Source: Sedimentisphaerales bacterium
GTDB taxonomy: Bacteria; Planctomycetota; Phycisphaerae; Sedimentisphaerales; Anaerobacaceae
NCBI GenBank assembly: GCA_016932095.1
Contig: JAFGDN010000030.1
Location: 1 to 35,462, forward strand
Length of the DNA: 35,462 bases
Reading direction: 5' to 3'
The stretch's first letter is position 1; each line of letters starts with the position of its first letter. Below are positions 7,361 through 15,744 of the stretch, piece after piece. The notes below the pieces were generated by a model. It was given only the letters and a program-made list of their open reading frames with translations. It was not told the origin of the DNA and ran no database searches. The translations under genes were made by a program, and so were the position numbers.

Positions 7361-8011
7361 TCAATCTTTGTGATTTCCATAACAAAGCAGAAAGCTGTCT
7401 TTGTCGGAGAGGCCTTTTTTAGGGGGAGGGAAATTAAGGGAGGCGTATTGGCCGAAGGCGGTTTTGGCCCAGGCGTCGTAGGCGCGGGCGGCGTCTTCTT
7501 CATTATCGAAATAGCCGATGAGAAACTGTCGTCCATTACGTCTGCCCTGCGCCCGCCATTTGCCTTCGCGTTTCGACCAGCAGACGCCTTTGAATCGCGA
7601 GGAGGATAAGGCGGTTGTTTTTCTTTTGTTAAAGCCGTTCTGAAGGAGCGTAACGATACGCAGGATGGAACGGCGGTTGTCGAGGCCATTATGATTCTGA
7701 TGGTCAACGAAGAGGTCATCAGGCGGGTTGAGGACCTCGCGATGCATACGGACTCGGCATTGCTTTTTCGGGTTTGTTTTCGACCTTGTCTGCCGGACAG
7801 CATACCAGGTGTTGTTTCGTTTTTCTGCGAACCATTTGAAGGCGGCGAGTCGGTCGTAATCTTCCGGCGAAACCAATGCGAATAAGCCCTTATTAAGCGG
7901 GAGCATCCTGAAGGCATCGCCGTAACGGAGGCGACGATAAAGTAAAAGCGTTTTGACGGCCAACTGGTAAATAAACTCCGGCAGCAGCATTTTTATCCTA
8001 ATCTCTCTCAT
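7361..8011 (-). CDS. HNH endonuclease with AP2 DNA-binding domain
   Basis: This 216-residue protein is of the homing-endonuclease-like HNH plus AP2 family common in phage and mobile DNA. The HNH core is RMHREVL (89-94) followed by VDHQNHNGLDNRR (102-114), with metal/catalytic candidates H90, H104, N108 and N112. The usual Asn of the final N-L-R is Ile here (SILR). The AP2 domain spans 139-194 (RFKGVCWSKREGKWRAQ, YFDNEEDAARAYDAWA, ASLNFP). The ATG at 8011 has GGAG seven bases upstream. It is preceded by a hairpin-rich leader of about 175 nt and a consensus promoter. A truncated paralogue end lies downstream, which indicates element duplication. No intron or host gene is visible around it. Confidence 0.88.
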   Translation of the reverse strand: MREIRIKMLLPEFIYQLAVKTLLLYRRLRYGDAFRMLPLNKGLFALVSPEDYDRLAAFKWFAEKRNNTWYAVRQTRSKTNPKKQCRVRMHREVLNPPDDLFVDHQNHNGLDNRRSILRIVTLLQNGFNKRKTTALSSSRFKGVCWSKREGKWRAQGRRNGRQFLIGYFDNEEDAARAYDAWAKTAFGQYASLNFPPPKKGLSDKDSFLLCYGNHKD

Positions 8012-8186
8012 TATCCAACTCCAATCGCGTTAAAACGCGGAAATAAAAATCCCGTTTCTGTTTTTTACAAACAACTATTCTCGGGATTTCTCTCCCCACT
8101 GCCCTTGCGCTTCTGCGCTGCCTTGCCCTTTGCCGGGCTGCTACCTTTACACACCTGTGTAAACTACTGCGAACTACTGTCCGCGA
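8012..8186 (-). ncRNA. Structured 5' leader of the AP2-HNH gene
   Basis: Reading the minus strand from the promoter to the gene, the leader holds a tandem 10-mer (CAGTAGTTCG / CAGTAGTTTA), then hairpins TTTACAC-AGGT-GTGTAAA (8146-8163), GCCC...GGGC (8125-8138), GCGC-AGAA-GCGC (8107-8118), AAATCCCG...CGGGATTT (8047-8054 / 8082-8089) and GCGTT..AACGC (8027-8038). A purine tract GTGGGGAGAGAAAT lies between the third and fourth hairpins. It could be a regulatory leader or an RNA partner of the nuclease. No known class is recognised. Confidence 0.5.
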
Positions 8187-8405
8187 GTATGTATTATACC
8201 AAATAATATAACAATGTCAAGATAAATATAACTATTTATTTAATATTTTTCGTAATACCATAACTATTTGTCAGACAAGGAGTTAGCGATGAGCTACTAA
8301 AAAGGAAGTTTTATTATTCAGCGTTTCTGTTGGATTGCGGAGACGATGGCGGGAAAAGATTGAGAGTTCCCCTACATGAACCCGCCCGTTACTTTGCTGC
8401 TTTCT
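8187..8405. other. Intergenic between AP2-HNH and pilT
   Basis: Holds the AP2-HNH promoter, an AT-rich block (8200-8260) and no gene. Together with the leader it makes a 394-bp stretch without coding sequence. Confidence 0.6.
8193..8220 (-). promoter_or_regulatory. Consensus promoter of the AP2-HNH unit
   Basis: On the minus strand TTGACA, 16 nt, TATAAT. Both hexamers are perfect sigma70 consensus, in an AT-rich context. Confidence 0.7.
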
Positions 8406-9542
8406 CTATGTTCGCAGTATCGGCCCGAAGTCCTCTTCCTCTGTAGGCGGTCTTTCGTGCGGCTTAAGAGTTTTCAGACGCGCTATTGCCTTATCGTGCA
8501 GGGCCGCCGGCTGCCGTGACTTGTCTAACATTTCCGACATCATTATCTTGCCTGCTTCGTAAAGCTGCCAGAGGTGGTCGTCAAGAAGCTGCATCCCCAG
8601 TTTTCGTCCCGTCTGTATGCTCGAATCGATACGGTATGCCTTGTTCTCGCGGATAAGGTTGGCGATAGCGGGCGTTACGACCAAAAACTCGTATGCCGCT
8701 ATGCGGCCTTTACCCGTTGCCAAAGGACACAACACCTGGCTCAAAACCGCTATGAGATTCGCACTCAACTGGACGCGAATCTGCTCCTGCTGGTCAACCG
8801 GGAATACGTCGATAATCCTGGTAATCGTTCCCGCCGCGCTTGTGGTATGGATTGTGCTGAAAACCAGGTGCCCCGTCTCAGCAGCCCTAACGGCCGCTTC
8901 GATTGTATCGAGGTCTCGCAGCTCGCCGACCAGTATCACGTCAGGGTCCATTCTCAATACGCGCCGCAGGGCTTCCGTGAAGCTCGGAACGTCAACGCCG
9001 ACTTCACGCTGGTTAATGATGCTTTTTTTATGATTATGGTAATACTCGATTGGGTCTTCTACGGTTACTATGTGCCGGTCAAGGTTCTCATTTATGTAAT
9101 TTATCATCGTCGCCAGTGTAGTCGTTTTGCCGCAGCCCGTCGGCCCCGTTACAAGGAACATTCCCCTCGGCCTTCTGCAAAGGGCAGAGCAAATTTTCGG
9201 CAGTCCTATCTCATCGAAACTCAGTATTTTCGAGGGGATAAGACGCAGCACAACTGCCACGTTGCTTTTTTGCTTGAACACCGATACACGAAATCGCCCC
9301 TGTTCACCGTACGCAAAGCCGAAGTCCGTGCCGCCTTCTTCCTGCAACTCCTGCTGGTTGCGCTCGGGCGCAATGCTTTTCATAAGTGCGTAAGTATCGT
9401 CGGGCTCAAGAACCTTTGTCTCCAGCGGGCGCAACCTGCCGTCGATTCTCAGTATAGGCGGCCGGCCGACGGTGATATGAATATCAGAGCCGCCCATCGT
9501 TATGACCGCCTGAAGCAATCGGTCTATGTTTACTGTCGCCAT
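8406..9542 (-). CDS. pilT: PilT-type retraction ATPase
   Basis: This 378-residue hexameric ATPase belongs to the PilT family, which powers disassembly of type IV pili at the inner face of the membrane. It starts directly with the PilT N-domain pattern MGGSDIHITVGRPPILRIDG (residues 16-35). The Walker A is GPTGCGKTT (133-141), the Asp box is VTVEDPIEY, the Walker B region is DPDVILVGELRD, and the His box is GHLVFSTIHT. The Glu of GELRD and the length are typical. There is no zinc-binding Cys motif, as expected for PilT rather than PilB. It is 24 bp downstream of the pilB stop, in one operon. The C-terminal tail (PHERPPTEEEDFGPILRT) is acidic and extends past the core. Confidence 0.95.
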   Translation of the reverse strand: MATVNIDRLLQAVITMGGSDIHITVGRPPILRIDGRLRPLETKVLEPDDTYALMKSIAPERNQQELQEEGGTDFGFAYGEQGRFRVSVFKQKSNVAVVLRLIPSKILSFDEIGLPKICSALCRRPRGMFLVTGPTGCGKTTTLATMINYINENLDRHIVTVEDPIEYYHNHKKSIINQREVGVDVPSFTEALRRVLRMDPDVILVGELRDLDTIEAAVRAAETGHLVFSTIHTTSAAGTITRIIDVFPVDQQEQIRVQLSANLIAVLSQVLCPLATGKGRIAAYEFLVVTPAIANLIRENKAYRIDSSIQTGRKLGMQLLDDHLWQLYEAGKIMMSEMLDKSRQPAALHDKAIARLKTLKPHERPPTEEEDFGPILRT

Positions 9543-9566
9543 TTCATCAATCCAAATTAGTATTCA

Positions 9567-11303
9567 TCAAAGGATAACGCCCTCCGTCTGGGCTACGCCC
9601 GCAACCTCGGCTGGCGTCGTTACTCCCTTGAATATCTTGAGTTTCCCGTCCTCCATCAGTGTTTTCATTCCGCCGGCGATACAGGCCTTGCGAAGCTCGC
9701 CTGTCGGCGCTTTCGAAAACGCCAGCTCCCTTATTTCGTTATTGAGCTCAACCATTTCGAATATGGCCTGTCGCCCTTTATAACCGATGCCCTGGCAGAC
9801 GCTGCAGCCCTCGCCTTTGTAAACGGGGCTTTTGCTTATATCTTCCGGCGTGATATTAAGCAATCGAAGGTAGTTGGGGTCGGGGTTCTTATCAATGGTT
9901 TTGCAGTTTTTGCATATTATCCGCACAAGCCGCTGGGCCATAATCGCCTGTATCGAGCTTGCGACAAGGAACGGTTTGACGCCCATATCAATCAACCGCG
10001 TTATTGCGCTAGGGGCGTCATTAGTATGCAGGGTGCTGAAAACCAGGTGCCCCGTAAGCGCCGCCTGAATCGCGATATCCGCGACGACACCGTCTCGAAT
10101 TTCGCCGACGAGGATAATGTTGGGCGCCTGCCTAAGCATTGCTCGAAGGATTCTGTCAAATGTCAGCCCTATATCCTCCTTGACCTGCACCTGGTTCATT
10201 CCCGAAAAGCTGTACTCAATGGGGTCTTCTGCCGTGATTATTTTCTTGTCCGGCTTGTTCAGCTCCTGAAGGGCCGCGTATAGCGTGGTCGTTTTGCCGC
10301 TTCCAGTCGGGCCTGTTACAAGGAATATGCCGTTTGGCCTTCTTATAATGTGCTGAAAACGTTCATAATCGTCGGCTTCAAAGCCCAGCGCCTTAATACC
10401 GATATTTACCGAGTCAGGCCTCAATATGCGCAAAACCATGCTTTCCCCGTGGTTTCCCGGCAAAGCCGATACTCGAAAATCCACGTCCTGGTTGCCTATC
10501 ATGCGCTTTATACGTCCGTCCTGAGGAATTCTTTTTTCCGCTATATTCATCCCAGATAATATCTTCAATCGCGTCATCAGCGGTGCCTGCATATTCTTCG
10601 GGATGGTGTCTTTCTCGAAGCAGACGCCGTCGAGACGGTAGCGGATTCTGACTCTGTCAGCCATCGGCTCGAAGTGAATATCGCTCGCCTTCATATTTAC
10701 TGCGGTGTCGATAATGAGGTTTACCAGGCGCACGACGGGGCCGTCATCGGAACCGGCTACCTGACCGGCCTTGAGAATCTCGGCTTTTATGTCTTCCCCG
10801 AAATCGGCAAGCTCGGCGGCCGTGGCGTCGATACTGTGCCTGAGGCGGTCGCTCTCCTCGTGGCCGGCCTGTTCGAGAGTATCGTTGATAAAGCTTTTGA
10901 TTTTAGACGGGCTTGCAACGTAAAAGTCGAGCTCTTTATTTGTTCGGAATCGTATTGTATCGAGGGCATCGAGGTCCATCGGGTCGGCTATGGCTAATTT
11001 CAGCCGGCCGTTTTCCATACCGAGAGGCACGACGTTATGCCTCCTGATGAGGTCCTCCGGTATTAGCTTTAAGGCGTCGGCGGGTATGTCGTTGACGTTC
11101 ATATCGGCGTATTTGAGGCCGAATTGCTTGGCGATTGCTTTTGTCAGCGTCTCTTCATCTATTTCACCTTTTTCGAGCAGAACCTGCCCGAGGCGTTTAT
11201 TGGACGCCTTGCCGGCTTTTATAGCGTCGATGAGCGCCTGCTTTTCGACTAAGCCCGCCTTATAGAGGATTTCCCCCAAATGTCGTCTTGCTGTCTGTAC
11301 CAT
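9567..11303 (-). CDS. pilB: PilB/GspE-type assembly ATPase
   Basis: This 578-residue protein is an extension ATPase for type IV pili or a type II secretion pseudopilus. The N-terminal MshEN-type domain (about 1-160) is repeated-helical (LGEILYKAGLVEKQALIDA, LGQVLLEKGEIDEETLTKA) and could bind c-di-GMP as in some PilB/MshE proteins; that is not verifiable here. The catalytic core has Walker A GPTGSGKTT (331-339), the Asp box ITAEDPIEY, GEIRD and GHLVFSTLHT. A four-Cys zinc site is formed by CKNC and CSVCQGIGYKG. The promoter is at 11338-11366, 35 nt before the ATG. It is co-transcribed with pilT, so this pair more likely serves a retractable pilus than the separate gspE at 15745. Confidence 0.93.
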   Translation of the reverse strand: MVQTARRHLGEILYKAGLVEKQALIDAIKAGKASNKRLGQVLLEKGEIDEETLTKAIAKQFGLKYADMNVNDIPADALKLIPEDLIRRHNVVPLGMENGRLKLAIADPMDLDALDTIRFRTNKELDFYVASPSKIKSFINDTLEQAGHEESDRLRHSIDATAAELADFGEDIKAEILKAGQVAGSDDGPVVRLVNLIIDTAVNMKASDIHFEPMADRVRIRYRLDGVCFEKDTIPKNMQAPLMTRLKILSGMNIAEKRIPQDGRIKRMIGNQDVDFRVSALPGNHGESMVLRILRPDSVNIGIKALGFEADDYERFQHIIRRPNGIFLVTGPTGSGKTTTLYAALQELNKPDKKIITAEDPIEYSFSGMNQVQVKEDIGLTFDRILRAMLRQAPNIILVGEIRDGVVADIAIQAALTGHLVFSTLHTNDAPSAITRLIDMGVKPFLVASSIQAIMAQRLVRIICKNCKTIDKNPDPNYLRLLNITPEDISKSPVYKGEGCSVCQGIGYKGRQAIFEMVELNNEIRELAFSKAPTGELRKACIAGGMKTLMEDGKLKIFKGVTTPAEVAGVAQTEGVIL

Positions 11304-11665
11304 AAAAATCCGCTAATGTTTAGTTTACAGCAACCATATTGTATCATTTTCACAACGGCGAGTCAAATTTTAACGCCAAACGAAGCATATTCAGAGCAAT
11401 TTTGGCCGGCCGACGCCTGATTATATCTATTATCTGTAAAAAGTAAAACCTTTCGGCTTGACGGTTATTATCGGAACATACGTAAATTTATACAAGCATA
11501 AAGGTCATTTGTTCGGGGCGTAAATTTATGACAATTTAGAATGGTTTGCTGCTGCACTTCTCGGGGCAGGGGATGGAACCTGTCAAAACTTCCGGTGCGT
11601 CAGTTATATCACTATTACGCTCCTCCTCTATTAAATTTATTATTCAAGGTCTCGATAATTTGTTG
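11304..11665. other. Intergenic with pilB promoter
   Basis: 362 bp between the ABC permease stop and the pilB start. Apart from the promoter at 11338-11366 nothing is recognised: no terminator with a T-tract follows the permease gene on the minus strand. Confidence 0.55.
11338..11366 (-). promoter_or_regulatory. pilB-pilT promoter
   Basis: On the minus strand TTGACT, 17 nt, TACAAT, ending 35 nt before the pilB ATG. Confidence 0.6.
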
Positions 11666-12610
11666 TCAACTTTTTAGTTTTCGGCGGCCAAGTATCTGGT
11701 CGGCGATAACGCCAATTAAAATGACGGTCCCCATCACGGCGAAATTCAGCGAGCTTGGAATGCCCAGGAGGTTGACAAGGTTCTGCAAAACCTGCAAAAG
11801 CGCTGCGCCGATAACGATGCCGATTACCGAACCCTCGCCGCCGCGAAGAGAACATCCGCCGAGCACCGCGGCCGCGATTGCGTAAAGCTCGTAGAAATTA
11901 CCATGCGAGGAAGGCGAAATCGAATTGGTATAAAACGCTAACAGAATCGCGCCTATACCTGCCATTAAGGCCGAAACCACATAAGAGCTTGCAATCACCA
12001 GAGAGGTATTTATGCCTGAAAAACGAGCGGCTTCTTCATTTCTGCCTACCGCGAAAAGGTATCGACCATAGACCGAGCGATGCAGAACAACCCACATAAT
12101 GAAACTGATGATTATCAAAAGGACAAACGGCATCGGGACGCCGAGAAACTGGCCGGTGGTTAATCTATGGAGCGTCTCAAAACCTGTGCAGTAGCCAAAG
12201 CCCAGCGTCTGGTCTTCCGCGATGTACCGGGCCAGCCCACGGTAGAATAAAAGCCCGCAGAGGGTGACAATGAAAGATTGTAAATTCATTTTCGTGACTA
12301 AAAATCCGTGAAAAACCCCTATCGCGACGGCTGTCAGCAGGATGGCCGCGACGGCCAGTGGCCAGGACCAGCCCCAGCTCATCAGCATAAACGACAGCAG
12401 GACGCCAAAAAGAGCAAAAAGCGACCCGACCGAAAGATCGATACCGCCGGTGATAATAACAACGCCCACGCCTATACTGAATATGCCGAACATACCGACC
12501 AGGCGAGCGGTGTTTTGTAAATTTGTGACGCTGAGAAACAGAGGGTTAAGTATTGCCACGGCGACGCATAAAACTATCAGCATTGCGGATATGCCGATTT
12601 CCTTTTTCAT
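11666..12610 (-). CDS. Sugar-type ABC transporter permease (RbsC family)
   Basis: This 314-residue integral membrane protein has about 8-10 hydrophobic segments. Family signatures are IITGGIDLSVGSLFAL (53-68), the GRYLFAVGRNEEAARFSGIN segment that contacts the ATPase (about 184-203), and the C-terminal GAALLQVLQNLVNLL. It belongs to the CUT2 class (ribose, galactose, xylose and similar). It forms the channel of the importer encoded by the three-gene operon and starts 8 bp after the ATPase stop. Substrate cannot be inferred. Confidence 0.92.
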   Translation of the reverse strand: MKKEIGISAMLIVLCVAVAILNPLFLSVTNLQNTARLVGMFGIFSIGVGVVIITGGIDLSVGSLFALFGVLLSFMLMSWGWSWPLAVAAILLTAVAIGVFHGFLVTKMNLQSFIVTLCGLLFYRGLARYIAEDQTLGFGYCTGFETLHRLTTGQFLGVPMPFVLLIIISFIMWVVLHRSVYGRYLFAVGRNEEAARFSGINTSLVIASSYVVSALMAGIGAILLAFYTNSISPSSHGNFYELYAIAAAVLGGCSLRGGEGSVIGIVIGAALLQVLQNLVNLLGIPSSLNFAVMGTVILIGVIADQILGRRKLKS

Positions 12611-12618
12611 TTCACTCC

Positions 12619-14148
12619 TTAGTTATTTTTGTTTCCAGTCCAGTCCTTCTGGCCGACGGCAAGACGCATCACGGCTTCTTCATCGAAATTGCCCTGCGTA
12701 AGAATCCCCGTGATTTTTCCTTCGTGCATCACGGCTACTCGGTCGCTAACGCCGAGAATTTCTTCCATATCCGAGCTTATCATTACAATCACGACCCCTT
12801 CGTCGGCGAGGTTGCGCATAAGGTGGTAAATTTCCGCTTTGGAGCCGATGTCGATGCCGCGGGTTGGCTCATCAAAGATAATCACTTTGGGCTTTAGGGA
12901 AAGCCATTTTGCAAGGACCACCTTTTGCTGGTTTCCGCCGCTGAGGTTTTTGACTAAGGTTTCAACGGACGTAAGCTTGATTTTCAACTTCTCGCACTGC
13001 TTCTCTGAGATTACGGTCTCCCTGCTTCGTTTTATAAGGCCCAGGACCGCGTATCTGTTCAAATCCGGCAGCGTGATGTTCTCGCGAAAAGTCATCTCGG
13101 TAATAAGCCCGCATTTTCTGCGGTCCTCCGGCACAAGGTATATCCCGTTTTCAATGGCGTCGCCGGCGCAGCGTATTTGTAATTTCTCTCCGCTGATGCT
13201 TACTAAGCCGCCCTTGGTCGCTTCGACTCCGAAAATGGCGTGGGCCATTTCCGTCCTGCCCGCCCCGACAAGACCGGCAAAACCCAGTATCTCGCCCCGA
13301 GACGCCTCGAACGAAATCTTATGGTGCGGGTACCTGCTTGTGGATAAACCGCTGACGCTGAAGAATTTGTCCCCGCCTTTCGCCCTCGGCGAGACAAAAA
13401 ACTCTTCGACCTTTCGGCCAATCATCAGACGGACCATATTGTCGTGAGTTATCTTCTCAAGCTCCAGCGACCCTACGTTGACCCCGTCTCGAAGCCCCAC
13501 CACACGGTCGGCGCATTCCTTTACCTCAGCTAACCGGTGCGATATGTAAATGATGCTTACCCCGTTTGAACGCAGTTGCCGTATGACATCGAAAAGCCGT
13601 TTCGTCTCTGAAAGCGTCAAACTCGAAGTCGGCTCATCCATAATCAACAGACGCGCGTTAAGTGAAAGCGACTTGGCGACCTCGACCATTTGCTGATGCG
13701 CAATGGACATCTGGCTTAAAAGAGTGCTGGCGGGCAGATTTAGCCCGAGTTCTTGCAGGTAAGGCGCTGTTTGAGCCCACATACGACGCCGATTGATAAT
13801 CCTCAAAGGACCCAGCCGCGTTGGTTCTCTTCCTAAGAAAATATTACCAGCGATGCTCAGGTTATCGAGGATATTCAGCTCCTGGTGAATAAATCCGATC
13901 CCAAGCTTGATGGCGTCGGACACGTTTTTTATAACGACGCTTTGACCCTCAATTTTGATTGTCCCTGAATCCGGCTCAACGACTCCCCCGAGAACGTTCA
14001 TCAGCGTTGATTTCCCCGCCCCGTTTTCGCCAATCAGGGCGACGACCTCGCCGGGATATACGGTCAGGTCAACCTTGTCGAGCGCCTTTACGCCGGGAAA
14101 GCTCTTGTCGATTCCCTGCATTTCCAGCAATGGCTTTTCAGAAATCAT
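12619..14148 (-). CDS. Sugar ABC transporter ATPase, double-domain
   Basis: This 509-residue protein carries two ABC domains in tandem, as in RbsA/MglA. The first has Walker A GENGAGKST (40-48), a degenerate signature (MSIAHQQM) and DEPTSSL. The second has a degenerate Walker A (GLVGAGRTE, no Lys), the signature LSGGNQQK and DEPTRGIDIGSK. This asymmetry is normal for the CUT2 class. It energises import with the permease downstream and the lipoprotein upstream. The ATG at 14148 lacks a clear ribosome-binding site and is 30 bp after the lipoprotein stop, so coupling or read-through initiation is likely. Only one permease gene is present; CUT2 permeases usually act as a homodimer. Confidence 0.94.
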   Translation of the reverse strand: MISEKPLLEMQGIDKSFPGVKALDKVDLTVYPGEVVALIGENGAGKSTLMNVLGGVVEPDSGTIKIEGQSVVIKNVSDAIKLGIGFIHQELNILDNLSIAGNIFLGREPTRLGPLRIINRRRMWAQTAPYLQELGLNLPASTLLSQMSIAHQQMVEVAKSLSLNARLLIMDEPTSSLTLSETKRLFDVIRQLRSNGVSIIYISHRLAEVKECADRVVGLRDGVNVGSLELEKITHDNMVRLMIGRKVEEFFVSPRAKGGDKFFSVSGLSTSRYPHHKISFEASRGEILGFAGLVGAGRTEMAHAIFGVEATKGGLVSISGEKLQIRCAGDAIENGIYLVPEDRRKCGLITEMTFRENITLPDLNRYAVLGLIKRSRETVISEKQCEKLKIKLTSVETLVKNLSGGNQQKVVLAKWLSLKPKVIIFDEPTRGIDIGSKAEIYHLMRNLADEGVVIVMISSDMEEILGVSDRVAVMHEGKITGILTQGNFDEEAVMRLAVGQKDWTGNKNN

Positions 14149-14178
14149 AAGTCGGTCGATTGCGGTGCTGCCGCGAAA

Positions 14179-15150
14179 TTATTTTTTCAGAAGCTCGTGG
14201 ACTTTTTCAATAAACGGCGAGACGTTGTCTTTCTTGATGATTATCGTCGGCACAATCAGCATTCCATCCGGCGGCACATTGGGGTCATTGCCTTTTATTA
14301 TGTCTGCCAGAACCCTCATCGAGCGGTAGCCGAACTCGTATGGCTGCTGCACTACCGTGCCGTAAATGTGCCCGTCGCGGACGCCCGTAAGCGTTTCCTC
14401 ATTTTCGTCAAAGCATACGATTTTAACCTGTCCCAGCTTGCCGGCGTCGGCTACGGCGTTGAGGATTGCCGGGCCGTTATAATTCCAAAGCCCGACGCAG
14501 CAGGACAAATCCGGGTAGGTAACCAAAGAGTCGGCCACGTTCGATTTGGCGCGGACCTGGTCAACGTTGTCGGTCCTTACGTCGATGACCTCGATTTTCG
14601 TTCCCGCGATTGCTTCTTTAATGCCCTGTATTCTTTCCTTTGCGTTCTGGGTGTCCTGTTTTCCGACAAACAGCATTATTTTCCCGCCGCGGGGCAGCAC
14701 TTCCTTAATCATCTCGCCCGCCTGCCTGCCGGCAGCGACGTTATCGGTGCCGATGTAACATTTGCGCCTGCTGCCAGGTATATCGCTGTCGCAGGTAATG
14801 ACCGTTATCTTTCCCGCCAGCTCGTCAATAAATGGTTTTTGGTTTAACGGGTCAACGGGAGAAATCGCGATTCCCTGCACGCCCCTGGCTAACAAATCAT
14901 CTATGATTCTTCGCTGTTCGGCAGGAGTTGCGTCGGAAGTGATTCTGAAATCAACCTCGAATTCAGGGAGTTCGCCGGCGGCCTTTTCGCAGCCCCTCCG
15001 GGCAAAAACCCAGAAATTTGCGGTGTTGTTTGTTATAAATGCGAGCTTTGTTTTTACCGCCTTATCTGCCTTCTTTTTCGAACAGCCCGGCAAAATTATG
15101 CCCAGACACAGGGCTAGGACCATTAAGCAGGTGAAAACTGTTTTCTTCAT
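14179..15150 (-). CDS. Sugar-binding lipoprotein (RbsB-like)
   Basis: This 323-residue periplasmic-binding protein is type 1 (LacI-like fold). A lipoprotein signal (hydrophobic 5-20, lipobox LPGC with C23) anchors it after cleavage. The mature part opens with TKLAFITNNTANFWVFARRG, and RGVQGIAISPVDP and DVRTDNVDQ are typical segments of ribose/autoinducer-type binders. It supplies substrate to the permease and ATPase encoded downstream. AAGGA lies seven bases before the ATG, and a plausible promoter is at 15191-15219. No transcription regulator is adjacent. The sugar is unknown. Confidence 0.93.
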   Translation of the reverse strand: MKKTVFTCLMVLALCLGIILPGCSKKKADKAVKTKLAFITNNTANFWVFARRGCEKAAGELPEFEVDFRITSDATPAEQRRIIDDLLARGVQGIAISPVDPLNQKPFIDELAGKITVITCDSDIPGSRRKCYIGTDNVAAGRQAGEMIKEVLPRGGKIMLFVGKQDTQNAKERIQGIKEAIAGTKIEVIDVRTDNVDQVRAKSNVADSLVTYPDLSCCVGLWNYNGPAILNAVADAGKLGQVKIVCFDENEETLTGVRDGHIYGTVVQQPYEFGYRSMRVLADIIKGNDPNVPPDGMLIVPTIIIKKDNVSPFIEKVHELLKK

Positions 15151-15190
15151 TTTAGAATCCTTTCATATTGGTTAGTTTTGTAAAGAAGTG

Positions 15191-15219
15191 AATATAATCT
15201 TTTTCTCAATGGGTGTAAA
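15191..15219 (-). promoter_or_regulatory. Promoter of the ABC importer operon
   Basis: On the minus strand TTTACA, 17 nt, TATATT, about 40 nt before the ATG of the binding protein. Confidence 0.5.
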
Positions 15220-15448
15220 GCTTGAAAGGCAGGTAAGGAAACAAAGTAACTACAGCTCATATTATGCTTGATAGGCAGAGAGGAAAGAATACGGAAATGT
15301 AAACATAGAACATTAAACAAAGAGTAAAGGAAGTATAACAGAAAACTCAAGCCGTAAGCCACAGGAAGAAATAAGGAAGACAGAAGGCGGAGCTTAAAAC
15401 CGTATTTAATTATCAGCGAAACAAATAGTTATGGTTGAATTATAAAGC

Positions 15449-15478
15449 TTGACAAAAAGGCCTTATATATGTTAAAAT
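15449..15478 (+). promoter_or_regulatory. Upstream plus-strand promoter
   Basis: TTGACA, 18 nt, TAAAAT. It lies 267 nt before the gspE start and reads through the hairpin at 15522-15554; it may serve a small RNA or a long gspE leader. Confidence 0.5.
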
Positions 15479-15521
15479 AGATAAACTGCTTGATTTCTTA
15501 ATAGATTACGGATAATAAGCC

Positions 15522-15554
15522 CTACGCAAAGGTTCTTTTCTTAAATTTGCGTAG
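15522..15554 (+). other. Hairpin in gspE upstream region
   Basis: Perfect 9-bp arms CTACGCAAA / TTTGCGTAG with a 15-nt loop. No T-tract follows (aatcataaaa), so a simple intrinsic terminator is not supported. It lies about 45 nt downstream of the TTGACA...TAAAAT promoter. Confidence 0.5.
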
Positions 15555-15676
15555 AATCATAAAAACAGCCATAAATGGGGGTAAAAAGAAGCCGGTAATT
15601 GGGTATATAGGCAAAAGGATAATAGGAAAAGAAAGCAAGAATAGTCCCGTAAACCGTATGTCTAATTGCTAAATCC

Positions 15677-15706
15677 TTGACACAACGTATATTAGGGGTG
15701 TATAAT
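15677..15706 (+). promoter_or_regulatory. Main promoter of the pseudopilus operon
   Basis: TTGACA, 18 nt, TATAAT, both consensus hexamers, 39 nt before the gspE ATG. Confidence 0.7.
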
Positions 15707-15744
15707 AAATTAGATTTACGGGTTATAAGTAAAGGAAGATAAAA

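Larger units (their letters stand above)
15151..15744. other. Divergent intergenic region with promoters
   Basis: Nearly 600 bp separate the ABC operon (-) from the pseudopilus operon (+). It contains a minus-strand promoter (15191-15219), repeat-like text around 15290-15320, two plus-strand promoters (15449-15478 and 15677-15706) and, between these, a hairpin (15522-15554). There is no coding sequence with family resemblance. Confidence 0.6.

Noticed and set aside
8574-9560. Long plus-strand ORF of 328 codons opposite pilT
   Set aside because: Shadow of pilT; the minus strand has unmistakable PilT motifs and the plus frame has none.
15522-15554. Intrinsic terminator
   Set aside because: The stem is good but no T-tract follows on either strand, so it is listed as a plain hairpin.
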